This document shows, piece by piece, positions 23,490 to 36,040 of a stretch of 64,000 nucleotides of DNA. Position 1 is the first letter of the stretch. Every line of letters starts with the position of its first letter. Position numbers and translations under genes: made by a program. The stretch covers positions 13,781,544 to 13,845,543 of the forward strand of contig CM041541.1 of assembly GCA_023238725.1 (NCBI GenBank). Direction: 5' to 3'. This stretch comes from Scortum barcoo (taxonomy: Eukaryota; Chordata; Actinopteri; Centrarchiformes; Terapontidae). The notes under the pieces were generated by a model. The model ran no database searches and had not been told where the DNA came from. It was given only the letters and a program-made list of their open reading frames with translations.

Positions 23490-24275
23490 GGTGTCAACTG
23501 AAGATCCCATCGCCCTCACCCTCCTCACTGCCCCTCTCCCACCTGGACCAGAGGGACACACTGGATTCATCACACTGACTTCAACACAAAGTCAGCCAGA
23601 CAGCAGCTCTTCTTCCTCTGCAGGCTGAGGAGGATCAACATGGACTCCAGGATACTCTGCAGCTTCTACAGGTGACCCATAGAGAGGATCCTGACTGACT
23701 GCATCACCGCCTGCTGTGGCAGCTGCTCCTCGACCGTGAGGCTCTACAGAGGGAGGTGAAAGCTGCTCAGCATATCAGCAGGACGGAGCTGCCGCATCCA
23801 TGGAGGACCTCTACACCCAGCGGTGTAGGAGGAAGGCCACCAGGATCATCACAGACCTCAGTCACAGAGCCACAGACTGCTCTGTCTGCTGCCGTCTGGC
23901 CGACGAACCAGGGAAGCTTCATCCTGCAGACCATAAGAATTTTAAACTCTGTTCACAGCACCATCACTTTTTAACAACTCCATCACTTCTATTTTATATT
24001 TCATTGTATATCTCTGTTTAGTTGTATATTACTTAGTTTATATTTTAATTGTATAATTTATATTTTAAGGTCTTTATTTTATTACTCTAATTTATTATTT
24101 ATCTTAAATTTTATTTTATATTTTTATTTCTTAATCTATTTTTTTTTTGTTGAGTGTTCTATTCTTGTTATTATCTTTCTAACATTGTTTGGGGAGCCTG
24201 AGACTTGAGAATTTCATTACCAATTATTGCTGATATAAATTGTTGTGTAATGACAATAAATTCTTGAAATCTTGA
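23490..24275 (+). mobile_element. L2-like LINE 3' end
   Basis: Plus-strand reading LRRINMDSRILCSFYR, then LTDCITACCGSCSS, KAAQHISRTELP and a stretch ending IRILNSVHS follows the C-terminal part of L2-clade fish LINE proteins after the reverse transcriptase core. An AT-rich 3' region ends gacaataaattcttgaaatc. Frame-broken and 5'-truncated. Confidence 0.75.
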
Positions 24276-24429
24276 TGGGTTATATGAGAGTGACATGGAA
24301 AGATAAAAAAGATAGGCTCATTCTTTATTAATTTTCCTGCAATGTATTTCACAAACTAGTTATAAATGTACTGCTTGATTGTCATTATGAGCCCTAGACA
24401 GCAACAAATGAATGGCTCAACAACATCCT

Positions 24430-24715
24430 GAAAATGTGGATTAAATGGCATCCAGCTCCTTTTGGATGACTTTGAACTGGACTATGAGCCAAACCTGATC
24501 CCAAACATCAGTGTTGGACCTCACTGATGCTCTAGTGTATGAATAGGAGAAAATCCTTGCTGCAGCTTCAACATCTGCTGGAAAGACTGAAACCAAAGAG
24601 TGGAGGCTGTTATAGCAGCACACTAATGAACATGGTGTCCTGATCACATGTTCCATTGTCACATACTGAGTGAAGGATCAACTGTCCACATACTTTTGGC
24701 CATATTGTGTCTTAC
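24430..24715 (+). mobile_element. Probable Tc1/mariner-like remnant
   Basis: Ends ccacatacttttggccatat, a terminal motif common to fish mariner-type elements. Upstream sequence resembles the 3' part of such elements, but no open transposase is seen. Assignment is tentative. Confidence 0.4.
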
Positions 24716-26340
24716 AGCCTAAGACACCTGCTGTCTTTACATTTTGTGAATCTATGAAATTTTGATGAAACTGTGCAGGTTAAATTCTTCCAGTCCAGCA
24801 GAGGGCAGCATCATTCCACTGATGAAGAAGAAGGTCATAAACATAAATGTCAGAGAAGTAATCAGATTTTTAACACTCTAATGTTTGACTGCATGCACAA
24901 AGAAAAACCTGTCACATTACAATACAGTTGGAGTCTGTTCAAGATAAAGTCTCACGTCTGCTAAAAACTAAACTTTTCTGCTCTCTTTTGTAGGATTTTG
25001 CCTTTACACTGTATTGTTCCTATAATCTCATCTGATCATTTTTTGTCACCTACATGAAACTAACAGTAAACAGTCAATGTAAAGTTGGTTGATCTTTTCT
25101 ATCTGTCACCCTAGTACATCAGTAGTTCTGTTCACTGTGAGCAAATCATGCTGTCATTCAATGCAGCCTCAACTTTTGATGTTTCTGTGGTGACACAAGC
25201 AACAAGGTCAGCTTACCATTTTTGTTTGCAATCGACTGCGTGCACAACTCCAGGTAACGACTGGAGAGGAAGAGAAGCTGTGAGAAAACACTTTGTTTTT
25301 TTTTATTTAGTAATTACAAATACCTTTTTTTTGCAAATGTTTTTTTTTTCTCGTGACCTTCTGATCTTCTTTCAATTTCAGAAATCATTCTTCCGTTTCG
25401 TTTCTTCCCTGTGGCTGGTGTATCATTAAGTATTACTATTTTGATCTCATATTTTGGGCACATAAATGCATCACCATTCACATGTGAACTTCTCTGTTTT
25501 ACAAGGATGGATTGAGTTTATTATAAAATCGCAGAGAAACCTTTCTGAAAAAGAAAACCTACAATAAAAATTCATTTTGTGTTTTTATGTGTTAATTTAA
25601 CCATTGTTAAAGTCTACATTTCTGAAGAGTCAAACTGAATTCAGAAAACTTTTTAAAAGTTGTTTGCTTGTCATTCTGCACAGGACAAAACATGAATTCA
25701 GACTTTTTCCAAGACGGTATCATAATTTTGACATTATTTATTGGTTTATTTTGGGGTCAAAACTCTGTCATAAACCAGATTAATTCAGATGACCTGTGAT
25801 GAGTTTGTTTCCCATTTTCAGAGTCTGGTCTTTATGAAGACCAGATTGTGCGGAAATATTTGCTGAATTTGAGAAAAAGTGCATTGGATTAGAATAGCAG
25901 AACGGACGTAGAAACAATCACAGTTCATCTCCAACCGCCTCGCAAATAAACAGCTTATTCCTTACCAGGATCTGTGTCTTTGTCCACTTGATGTTCTAGA
26001 AATCAAATCATTCAATCTTTTTGGAGCCTTTTGATGCATTAAAATCTTTTTTCTTTTTACAAATTTGCTTCCTTCCTGAAACCAACATCAACAGCACAAT
26101 TTCAAAACTAGAGGCACATATAAGAGGAAAAGGCTGAAGTCAGATCTGATGTCTAAATCATCTGTGGCTCATTCACATGCAGTGTGAACGTCCCTGAACA
26201 CATCATATTTGTGCCACAAACACTTAAAGATCAGACAGCTTTGCCTGTGTGAATCCTTCCTGACCGTAACGTCGTCTGAGAGTAAGTTGTTTTTCATTTA
26301 TTGACATCACCCTCATGTTTAAAGGAATAACCACACGGGC
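24716..26340. other. Intergenic, no gene seen
   Basis: 24,780-24,870 repeats sequence found at 10,250-10,350. The remainder is AT-rich with T-runs near 25,300 and 25,350 and no recognisable coding signal. Confidence 0.55.
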
Positions 26341-26429
26341 AGATCGTCAAGCACAACATCAACCTTCATCATGATAACCATCATCATCAGCACCACAGAG
26401 AGAAAGATTGGAGTCTGACAGCGAGGACT

Positions 26430-26539
26430 GGAAACACCTGAGGAGGCCTCTAACACCCTCAGCCACTGGATCAACACACTTTTTTCTAGGTTTCATTCTT
26501 TTCTATGAGTTGGAGCACATATTTGTGATTACCTGAAGA
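26430..26539 (+). repeat. Left arm of perfect 110-bp inverted repeat
   Basis: Starts ggaaacacctgaggaggcct and ends tgattacctgaaga. The reverse complement is exact at 26752-26861. The spacer is 212 bases. Confidence 0.9.
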
Positions 26540-26751
26540 ATCACTTCCTGAAACCAGCAGACGGGGGCTGATCTGAGGATGACGTTGACCTCTTTGTCGA
26601 CGACTCTCAGGGCGAACTCAAACTGCTCCTGGAAACAAAAAGAAGAAAGACGTAAGTGTGCAAGCTGACGTTACAAGGATTCAAACACTTTAAAAAAGAG
26701 GTCCAGTGGCTTAACGTGTTTGAGGACTACTCCAAAAAGTTTGAGGTTCAA
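26540..26751 (-). other. Spacer of the inverted repeat with exon-like segment
   Basis: On the minus strand a segment after a tttccag acceptor reads EQFEFALRVVDKEVNVILRS, then APVCWFQ, open and GC-richer than the flanks. It may be an orphan exon of an unrecognised gene. I do not recognise the family. Confidence 0.35.
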
Positions 26752-26861
26752 TCTTCAGGTAATCACAAATATGTGCTCCAACTCATAGAAAAGAATGAAA
26801 CCTAGAAAAAAGTGTGTTGATCCAGTGGCTGAGGGTGTTAGAGGCCTCCTCAGGTGTTTCC
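26752..26861 (-). repeat. Right arm of perfect 110-bp inverted repeat
   Basis: Exact reverse complement of 26430-26539. It ends next to the Gmr1-like element. Confidence 0.9.
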
Positions 26862-26877
26862 ATTATTTTGGGCTTGG

Positions 26878-28650
26878 TTGTTATATTTCTCTCATGATTC
26901 AGACAATGGTACCAGTATTGCAGTACAAGGAATGGGTTTTTTTTTTGCTCCACAGCATACATCAACACTGTCTTCAGAGCTGCTTCAGGGTGACGTGGCC
27001 ATGGTTGTGTATCCAGCTCTACCCATGCAAGGAATACAGGTGATCCTGGGAAATACCTGGCTGCTGCAAGAGTGTAGCCTGATACTCCTTTTCCTTTCCT
27101 AGATAGACGTTTCTTAGTCTTACCTGGGGTGCTTCCCACTTGTGTGGTGACACATGCCCTGCGCTGTGTCTCTGGTGATTTTGCAGTTCATGTCCATCTT
27201 TGGTGTCTAGAAAGTCTCATCAGGAGTCTAATTTCTGTTCAAAGATGTTGCTCAAACAGTTAAATGTTAAACACTCCCAGTCCACCGCCTACCATTCACA
27301 GAGCCAAGGAGCCTTAGAGAGGTTCCACCAAACTCTAAAGTCTCTTCTTCGTGCTGACTGCACTGAACTGGACCAGGACTGGGAGGAACGGTTGCCATGG
27401 CTGATGTTAGCTGCTAGGGAGGTTTCCCAGAAGAGTGTGGGCTTTAGTTCGGATGTCCTTGTTTTCTGCCACATAGTTCATGGCTCCTTGGCCTCCCTAT
27501 GCAATGAGTGGAAGGTTGAGGAGGCCCCTAAAAACTTGATCAACTCGGTGAATAGTTTCAGACAACAACTGCACAAGGCAAATAAAATGGTGAAAAACAA
27601 TCTGCAAGTAAAATGAAGTCTATATGACTGTTGTGGTGAGTGCCATGAATTAAGCCCCGGTAATCAACTTCTTCTTCTTCTGCCTTTAGCTTGTTCTCCT
27701 CCTAAGTTGTCTGGCCCCTACACAGTGGTGCACAAGATGTCAGACTTGAACTATTTAGTCTCAACTCATGAAAGGAACAAATCTATGCAAATGTGTCACA
27801 TTAACTTGGTGAAGCCCTCTTATTCTCGCTCCTCTACTTCAGATCCTGGTCCTTCACTTTCCTCTACTGCAACAGCTGCTCCAATGGATCCTCCTTCCCC
27901 GGCTCACAGCAGGCACTGAGGAAGCGTTGGAAGTTCCAGATGATGGAATATTGGGAGGGCATCTTAAAAACTCAGTCACTCGCCAAGTTTGATGAGCTTG
28001 ATGATGCTGAAAATTTTACCCTAAATTAAGCAAAGAAAAGTGATTGATTTAATCAGAAGTTGGCTATATCTGTTTGCAGATACTCTGTCTCATACCCATC
28101 TCATTGAGGGAAACACTGATGTAGGAGATGCCCAGCTGATTCAACAATGCTTTTATCATATGTTGCCTGACAGGTGCGAGTATCTAAAAGCAGAGGTTAG
28201 ATACATGTTAGAAAATAACATAGCAGAGCCATGTGCTTCTAGTTTGTCCTTCCCTTATCTGCTTGTTAGGAAACCTGATGGGACTTTAAGTCCCTTTCTT
28301 GACTTGTGTAAGGTGAATTAGGTAACAAAGCCTGATTTTTCTTCCCCGCTTCCCCACATTGAGGATTGTATGGATCAGGTTGGTCCTGCCAAGTCTGTCA
28401 GCAAATTTGATCTATTGAAAGATTACTGGCAAGTCCCTTTAACTCCTAGAGCTCCGGAGATTGCAGCATCTTTGACCAGCAACCTGGTAAAATGTGAGTT
28501 TACCCAGGCAACAGTCACCTACCTTGATAAAGTGATTGGCCCTGGGCAGATGTCTGCAGTGAAAGTTGCTTCCTAAGGTGCCCAGATTGCAAAGTTGGTG
28601 GTTCTAATGGTCGAACAACGGGACTGCTTGCAGGTTGAAGAAATTTCACA
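26878..28650 (+). mobile_element. Gmr1-like Ty3/Gypsy fragment (PR, IN, then RT)
   Basis: Protease-like sequence (YPALPMQGIQVILGNTW about 27010-27060) is followed by integrase core (27200-27616: KQLNVKHSQSTAYHSQSQG, ALERFHQTLKSLLRA) and a GPY/F-type tail (SGPYTVVHKMSDLNYLV, CHINLVKPS, 27707-27860). The start of reverse transcriptase comes next (28040-28321: SHTHLIEGNTDVGDAQ, EVRYMLENNIAEP, YLLVRKPDGT; then FDLLKDYWQVPL). Integrase precedes reverse transcriptase on the same strand, the order described for the Gmr1 lineage. The polymerase catalytic region is deleted after about 28480 and stops are present, so it is dead. No LTRs found. Confidence 0.8.
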
Positions 28651-28744
28651 TGTTAACTTTGTTATACTGGAGTGACTTATTCAGTACTTTCTGTTGTAAA
28701 TATTTTTGTTAATGACTTAAGAGTTAGACAAAAGTCAGCTGGAC

Positions 28745-29216
28745 TTGCTTTAAGTTCTTGAAGGTGTTTCACCTCTCATCAAAGAGGCTTCATCAGTTCT
28801 GACTGGCCGGTGGAGAGTCTGCGGATTTTAACCTCTAGTAGGGTTGATGACCTGCCCGGCCATCATGTGAGTTGTTCAGGTCACATGAGTTGAGATGTGA
28901 ATGGGTGAGGTGCTGTCTTGGGTAGGAAGCTCAGGACTGCATTCTAAGTTGCTGACAACTGGTGTTGTAGGCCACCTCCCCTTGGGAATGGTCTTTCCAG
29001 TTTGACCTGTAGATGGCTTATTTCACTCCTCTTTCAAACCATCTGTCTTTTCTGGCAAAAACGTGCACATTGCTGTCCTGGAAAGAGTGTTTCCTTTTCC
29101 TTTTCCTTCAAATGTAGGTGGACTGCTGAATCCTGACTTGAGGATTAAGCTCTCCCATGTTGGGCCGTACACTTGTGGAGCAGTTGTTTTGTTTACCCTA
29201 TGTAGAGACCTGTGGG
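28745..29216 (-). mobile_element. Penelope-like element, 3' part
   Basis: Minus strand reads DLYIG then TKQLLHKC (GIY-YIG endonuclease region), later RKDRWFERGVK and AIY, and an ASLMRGETPS-like end. These are landmarks of the C-terminal GIY-YIG region of fish Penelope-like elements. Its continuation is at 31,206-31,330, so the element is split. Confidence 0.65.
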
Positions 29217-31205
29217 GCATTCCACGAAGCTGGATTAAGTGAAAGCTTGGCTTATTTCGATAAGCCTGGCTCAGAGAGAGAGTTGCGTTCCATCATAATG
29301 GTTTATTTGAATCCCTGCTGAGTAACCATGGTAACTTGCCTGCTCCATCTGCTCATGCCGCTTATGTCTTATAAAAAGAAACTGAAAAACTTCATGAAAA
29401 TCACGTCTCCCCACTTTCACTGTTTCCACAATCAATCAGTCAATGAAACCTCAGTTATATGGCACAATTCACACATCAATTGCAACTAGGTACTGAAAAT
29501 TGAATTAAATAAAAAAAGAACATGGTTGATTTAAAAAAATTAAATCAGAGAGATCTGAGAAATATATATATAATTCATAATAAATAATGAACTTGAAAAT
29601 GTTCCTAGGGCATAGCATCCCACTATGTGAATACAGTAATCCCTCACTATATCGCGCTTAGACTTTCGCGGCTTCACTCTATCATGGATTAAATAAATAT
29701 ATATTGCGGATTTTTCGCTGGTTCGTGGATTTCTGCGGACGAATCTTACCTAATATCTGAGAGAATATAAAGGGTTTATACTGTATAACTGTGTGGGAAA
29801 TGTTTATAAGAGTGTGGGAGGGTTTATAAGGGCTTAAAATATATTAAAATAACCATATAATCATATGGTTTCTATGCGGATTTTCACCTTTCGTAGGGGG
29901 TTCTGTAATGCAACCAACACGATGGAGGTTAGTGTACAGAGGTAGATTTCAGTGACCTATTTTGTAATGTAATGTCTCCTCCATAATGAAAGTAAAAAGG
30001 AAAACTAATAAAAAAGTGCTCATAAAAACTGCTTTGCATGTATTGCACAATTTTGATGAATACTTGTGATCCTTTGGGACTTGAACCAGTGACCCACTGA
30101 ATCCCCACAAACTGAACTACTGCTGTTCCGCTTGTGTTCAATGCTTAATCAAATTGGGCTTATGTCGATTTTCCTAAGTTGTTCTATATCATTATTTTAA
30201 ATATAAATCTAATAATACTATCCTAATACGACTGATAATGTATGGTGATTTGAATGCTCATTTATTCATAAATTGACAAAGCAAGGCCAATTTATTTATT
30301 CAGCACATTTCATACAGAGACAATTCAACATTGTTATGCCCCAGCCTAGGGGAATCTAAGGCACAACATAAAGGGATGTGACTCCCTCTCTCCCTGCTCC
30401 CAAGGGTGACCAGAAGATACAGAATTGCAGTCCAATGAAAATATTTACCTGCATCCCTTAAACAGGAACAAGAGAAAACTTAAGGAAATAAAACAGCTTC
30501 TCCCCCCTACAGGAACCCAGACTGCACCAAAGAAATAACAAAACTCAAAGGTGAATGAGAGAGAGAGAGCTGGCCGGCACTCCCCGGCCACCACCTAGAC
30601 AGAACACAAGAGGGAAGGAGGGGAAGGACAAGAAAACAGCACCTCCCTCAGGCAGGGAGAGACAAACAACACACACTGAGGAAGACACTCACACAGACAC
30701 ACTGAAACATAATCTTATGACCCTGGGTCATAACAGACATGCTTTAAATAAAACAAATGAAAGAAAAGAGCAAAGAGAAATAAGATGAAAGTGAAATGAA
30801 CATGTAACATGAAACAATAGGATTAGGCTTGTACAACTTGCGCATTTAGTCTGTCAGCTATTATATATTTCTTTTCTTTTCTTTTTCTTCCATGCGATCT
30901 CTCTCACTTTGTTAATTGCAGCAGTGTTTCTGCTGATGAGAAGAAGCTCTCGCTCTACTTTCCTCTTGCACCATCCTCTTTTCTCCCATCGACTCGTCAG
31001 GGCTTCTTACGTTCCTCGGGCACTCGCACATAGCCGGACTGTGAAAGCCTCGCTTGAATTAGCCTCGATTAGATGAGGCTGAAATGTGTTAGTGGAACGA
31101 CTTGAGGCTTAACTGGGAGACAACGGCGTTAGTTCAAGCGAGGCTTTGCTCGAGTTCTCAAGCCTCAGCCTGGCTTTCTTTAGCTACGTTGATGGAACAG
31201 CCCCC
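29217..31205. mobile_element. Non-autonomous DNA transposon nested in the Penelope-like element
   Basis: Ends are imperfect inverted repeats: left ggggcattccacgaagct, right (reverse complement) ggggctgttccatcaacgta. A CTG at each side may be a 3-bp target duplication as in PIF/Harbinger elements. No transposase frame is recognised in nearly 2 kb. Family assignment is open. Confidence 0.55.
29633..29906 (+). mobile_element. Small MITE-like repeat inside the DNA transposon
   Basis: Begins cagtaatccctcactatatc, then gcgcttagactttcgcggct. The right end carries gcggattttcacctttcg. Such cgcgg-rich termini occur on a widespread fish DNA repeat. The second terminus is incomplete. Confidence 0.45.
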
Positions 31206-31330
31206 TGAGCATTCCTCACTGCATTGAACAGCATACACCACATTGCTTATGTCTGGGTGTTTTGTCCTCAGGGCAGACAAAAGTGCTCTTATCTTATTTG
31301 GTTATTGGCTGTGGTGGTATTTCTTGGTGT
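31206..31330 (-). mobile_element. Penelope-like element, continuation
   Basis: Minus strand reads PEDKTPRHK, then a frame giving NVVYAVQCSEEC, the start of the GIY-YIG region that resumes at 29,216. Homology further right is unclear. Confidence 0.6.
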
Positions 31331-33290
31331 TCCTGGGCTGAACCCCCATCTTAAGCTAGGGGTATGTGATGACTCCTCCCTCTCCCCCTGCATGTGTCTC
31401 ACTCTCCTCTGGGAGCTGTTACAGGGTGGAGCTCTCAGCAAGGCCTGCATCAACCAGCTATCAACAACTATCCTCCTCTTTGTTTGGTTTGCTGCACATT
31501 CTAACACCCACTTCACACATTTCCACTGATCCATACTCTGCTGATACAAACGATACCTCTCCACCTTCCACACTCCACCTCTACATCATAATGTTGAACA
31601 CTGTGTTAAATAAATGTTATTCTTTAATGGCCTTAGCTGTGTGTTGCTTCCCTTCTTGTCATCACCCCTTGAACCAGGCAGAAACACTACTGAGTGAATG
31701 TTTGTATTGAAGACATCACTGCTGGTGTTGGTGAGCTTAACAGCAGCCATTAATATGATTCTAATAAGAATAAAGTCTTTTTATTATTGAAAACACTTCT
31801 TGTCATTATTGTGCAGTTCATTCTTTCACCAGAAGAGGGTGCCATATCATCATAAGTGAAGAGACATGCTGCTTGTTTAAGGGAGATGCTGGTCACAGTG
31901 CTTCTGTAGTACTACTTTAACTACATGGAGCTGATAATACTTCAGTACTTCAGAAACTAGTTCATGTCTGTGTGTTCAGATTTGACTGACTTATGATGAT
32001 ATCATTGCATAGTTATATATTTTGATTGTTATACGTAGCCATTAATCTGAATACTTTATAAAAACCCTGTCAGTTCACTGCTGCTCAATATAATATTATT
32101 CCACACATGATAGAAATTTTTCAGCTGGACTTTTCTTTCTGAACATTTCCTAATTTGAAAAGATTAAATGTGTTTTATGAAAGAAAGAAAAATGTTTTAA
32201 TTCTTTTTCATTATAATAATTTAAATACGTGTTGGGTTCTTTATTATATCATTCTATAGATTATAATGTTTATTTTCATTGTTATATATATATTTATTCA
32301 GTAATATTTTTCCATTCAATAATTTAACATTAAAATTGCATTTAGACTGTAAAAGATGGCCTTGAGCACATTTCTTGTAGAGGTCTTCAGTCTTGCATCA
32401 AATGGTGAATTCCACTGTCTGCAGGATGTTGGATGTTTGTCTGCTCAGTGTCGTATTTTCACAGCTCACTGTCAGTAAATATCACACACTAAGAGTTGGA
32501 CTATAAGAGAGCTGCAGGCCTGCAGAGGGACAGTTATTTAAAGCTTTGAATGGGTGATTGGGTTGGGTGATTACAGTATTTGTTTGTGGTTGTTTTGGCC
32601 TGTGGTGGTGCTCCCTGTAGTCCAGCTTACTGTTTATACGGTTTAAAATATAAAAGTTTCACAGACTGACCGTAAACTTTATCTCACCTGCTGTTTCTGA
32701 GACGTTTCTACTGGGTGCTTCCTTAATGTTATTTTGTCTCTTATAATATTCATGTATGTACCAAATTATCATAAAGACAGTAACTGTCAAACATTTATCT
32801 AATATTTACAGATTTTGGAAGAACTGTTTGACCCCCTCAGAGCTGAATCTGTCATGTACAAACTGCTGATTTTGTACCTGCAGAGAGAAGTTGAGGTTTT
32901 CTCTTTTCATTTCAATCCAGTTTTATCACAGCAGCATCTAGTGGACGTGAGAGGAACTGCAGCTCAGACCTTCATACTCAAGAGTTTTAAAAAAGATTTG
33001 ACTGATTCTGTAAAATATATTTGAATATCAACACTTTGATGTTATATTTTTAAAGAGTTGTCTCACTGAGCTCTTTTATTCAAAGTGAAGTTTCAGCTGC
33101 ACATGTATGTTCACATTTAGTCACATGTTAATGTGCTGCATCTAAGTTACCATGGTAACCAACTGTCAGTTAAAGTCTCTGATGGTGTTTTATCTTTATT
33201 TGCAGCCATTAAACTGTGACGTTTATCACAGCCAAACATGCCCCACCACACACACACACACACACACACACACTGCTGTTTCCTGGTTCA
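31331..33290. other. Intergenic, no gene seen
   Basis: 31,800-31,960 is paralogous, inverted, to 40,240-40,440 (shared catggagctgataatacttc). This marks the outer edge of the C/D inverted duplication. A (CA)n run lies at 33,248-33,272. Confidence 0.6.
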
Positions 33291-33297
33291 TCTTTCC

Positions 33298-33358
33298 TTT
33301 CACTTTCTCAGAGTGTCGTGTCTCAGATAGTTTTCTCCATGTGAAGCTCCAGCTGAAG
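33298..33358 (+). promoter_or_regulatory. ISRE and leader exon of NLR C
   Basis: TTTCACTTTC at 33298-33307 (GAAAGTGAAA on the other strand) is an exact interferon-stimulated response element core. The non-coding exon gtcgtgtctcagatag...gctgaag ends at donor gtaatg (33359). The transcription start is inferred to lie in between. Confidence 0.65.
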
Positions 33359-34470
33359 GTAATGGAACAAGTTTGAAATGTTTTCCTCGTTAACACAAGC
33401 TGTCGTTAGCTTAGTTCAGCTAGAAACAGCAGAAATGTGCAGCTCGATGCTTCATTTCTCCAAAGTCACAGCTCTGAGTTGAACTGTTTAACAGCCAAAT
33501 ATCCGCCCTGTTGATATTTGAGAGTGTAAATGATGGAAGAAGAGCACAAGTCGAGTTAGTTGATCCAGAAGGAGGCGAGGAGCTTCAACATTTCATCTTT
33601 GATTCTTTAAAGAAATATCAAATGTTAGTGTGATTCTAAATGAGCACAGAAAGTGGTGATGTCATGTTGAACTGAACTTTAATTTTGAAAGGATCTCTCT
33701 GTTGAAAGTACATTTACTGCAGTACTGTTCTGAAGGACAATCTTGAAGTACTTTACTGGAGTATTTGTCTGCTCTGCTCCTTTCTACCTGTACTGCAGTA
33801 CATCTCAGAGGGAGATATTTTTTTACTACATTTAGGTCCTTTTCAGATGAAGATTGTAAATGAAAAACAAAAGATGAGTCTGTAAAATCTGATTGAGTGT
33901 TTTCCATGAAAGCAGCTCAAAGTGTCTCCAGCTCAACCAGCTCCAACATTAAAGTACTAGTTCCACATCAGTGTGTTCATGTGTTCATGATACAATCACA
34001 CAATAACACAACAGTGACACACTGAGATGAACTTTGCTCTCACAGATGAAATCCAATATTTGTTGCTGCCACATGATTTTGTCTGAAGTGAAGCTTCATG
34101 TTTTATTGGACAGTTTAACAAGCGCTGCCTCTGTGGAGCTTTGGGCTCCTGATCAATGTTCAGCTTTATTGTCTTTATACAGGATTGACAATAAAAGTGA
34201 TAGAAAAGCAGCACAAAAGGAAGAAAAGTCATCAAGTGTTCCTCCATGCTGCTCTTCACTTCACTGCAGCTTCATGACGCCATCTAGTGGACTGATAGTA
34301 GAAGTAGAGCAGCTGATGGCAGCTTCCTCTGACGGCATTCAGCTGAGCCTGATATGAAAGAGAAAATAAGAGCCAATCACTGGAGGAGCAGCTGATCTTT
34401 TTACAGGAGAAATGATGGAAAGGAGGATTTCAGTTGATGTGCAGATGAATGATTTGTGTTTCCTCTCCAG
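33359..34470 (+). other. Leader intron of NLR C (long form)
   Basis: Donor gtaatg, acceptor tttcctctccag. Long form shared with B. The 68-codon frame seen in B, D and E is broken here by a 4-base deletion near 33,497. Confidence 0.6.
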
Positions 34471-34512
34471 ATGAAAGTGTGTGTGAGCTGATGTGGATGT
34501 GAGTTGAGCAGC

Positions 34513-34601
34513 ATGGATCAGTGTGAGGACAGAGAGGAGAGAGTCCCTCCCTCTAAAACCAGTCTGTGTGGGGAACATGACAGCCAGACCAAAGCTCAGA
34601 G
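34513..34601 (+). CDS. Start exon of NLR C, intact
   Basis: 89 bases from ATG, reads MDQCEDREERVPPSKTSLCG and continues to KAQ, donor gtgag. In frame, unlike B and E. The exon itself begins at 34471. No later FISNA-NACHT exons exist on this strand before the inverted copy D, so it is an orphan 5' end. Confidence 0.75.
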
Positions 34602-34695
34602 GTGAGATGAGGATCTCCAACTGTCCACCACTCAAATCACTCCACCATCATTATTCACACTCAAAGCTCTGTGTGTGTTGTGTTGAAGGCCAGAG

Positions 34696-34830
34696 CAGCC
34701 AGAGACCAGACTGTCCTGGACCTGGACCTAAACCTGAACCTGAACCTGAACCCAGCTGTGTGTCCTTAAAGACTGACCAGTCAAAAGACTACCTCATTGA
34801 TTTTAAAGACCAACCTTCCTCTGACAGGCA
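34696..34830 (+). CDS. Module exon of NLR C
   Basis: 135 bases, phase 2-2, reads QRPDCPGPGPKPEPEPEPSC, then VSLKTDQSKDYLIDF; donor GCA|gtaagt. In frame only with acceptor ccagag|C. The upstream gaag acceptor would give 142 bases. Last recognisable exon of C. Confidence 0.7.
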
Positions 34831-35552
34831 GTAAGTATTTTCAGTTTTAAAAATGGACAGTCGGACCTAAAATGTTCATGTTTCCCTCCTCATGTTCCTC
34901 ACTGCTGATGTTTGTCCTCATTAAATCCAGTCTGAACAGTTGTCCTTATAATGTTCATGTTCTGCTGGAAAGATGATGAAGGTTAGAGCAAGATTAGTAT
35001 TAAAGGACGGGCTGACATGTTTTCTAGTGTATCCCTAAACAACAGCAACAACAGTCTGTCTGCTGTTCCTGTGCAGTGGGTTTTTACAACTTCTGTTCAA
35101 CAACTCTGAAAACAGACTTGCTGCTGAAAACAAAACTCTGACAGCAGAGAGAGTTTTGAACAAACCATGAGTATTGACATGCTAGCAGAGGTGCTTTATG
35201 GGTAAATCAGAGGCTGTTGCTTGGCAGGTAAGTGGGTCTTGAAGTACCCTGACCATGTGGGAATCATTCAACATACTGATGAGATGTTACACTCAGAGAA
35301 CCAAGGTTACAATACAACCACACGTTTGCTCATCTTGGTTTGTTTCTTAAAACTCTGAGAACAAAAGGAGTGAATATGGAACCACATAAAAGTTAGAAAA
35401 TATATTGTAAAAAGTCACAGCAACAAACCCCCCATAGATCCTAAACTGAACCTCAACGTATACAGTACAATTTTGGACAGAAACAGAGCAAAAACACCAA
35501 AGAACAGTTGATCAAACCAGGACTGAAACAACTTTCAGTCAATAACTTACCT
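34831..35552. other. Truncated end of NLR C
   Basis: No exons. Near 35,523-35,550 the sequence becomes homologous to 46,463-46,483 (ctttcagtcaataacttacc), which is the D/E intron in the same orientation. The C/D junction therefore lies just left of this. Confidence 0.55.
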
Positions 35553-35789
<237 letters not shown>

Positions 35790-36040
35790 AATGTACATGA
35801 AACTGCCTTTCATGTGTGAGTAGAGAAGAATTATCTTAATTCTGTTTCTTGTTTTCTGAGTCATACATTGATGGTTGCCGAGTGTGATAGTTAGAAAACC
35901 TTGTTGGCTGTAGTGTTTCACAAAGACAATGGATTTCATAAACTCTGCTGCCATTGACAGGCCACAGATATTTGTTTGAGATGGTTTGATCGATGGTGGA
36001 AGCTGCTTAAATGGCTTCACCTGTCTGACTGTTCTACCAG

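Noticed and set aside
26783..27139. Minus-strand 118-codon frame
   Set aside because: Antisense to the protease region of the Gmr1-like element and to one inverted-repeat arm.
31224..31529. Plus-strand 101-codon frame
   Set aside because: Its first part is antisense to the Penelope-like fragment. The remainder has no family signature.
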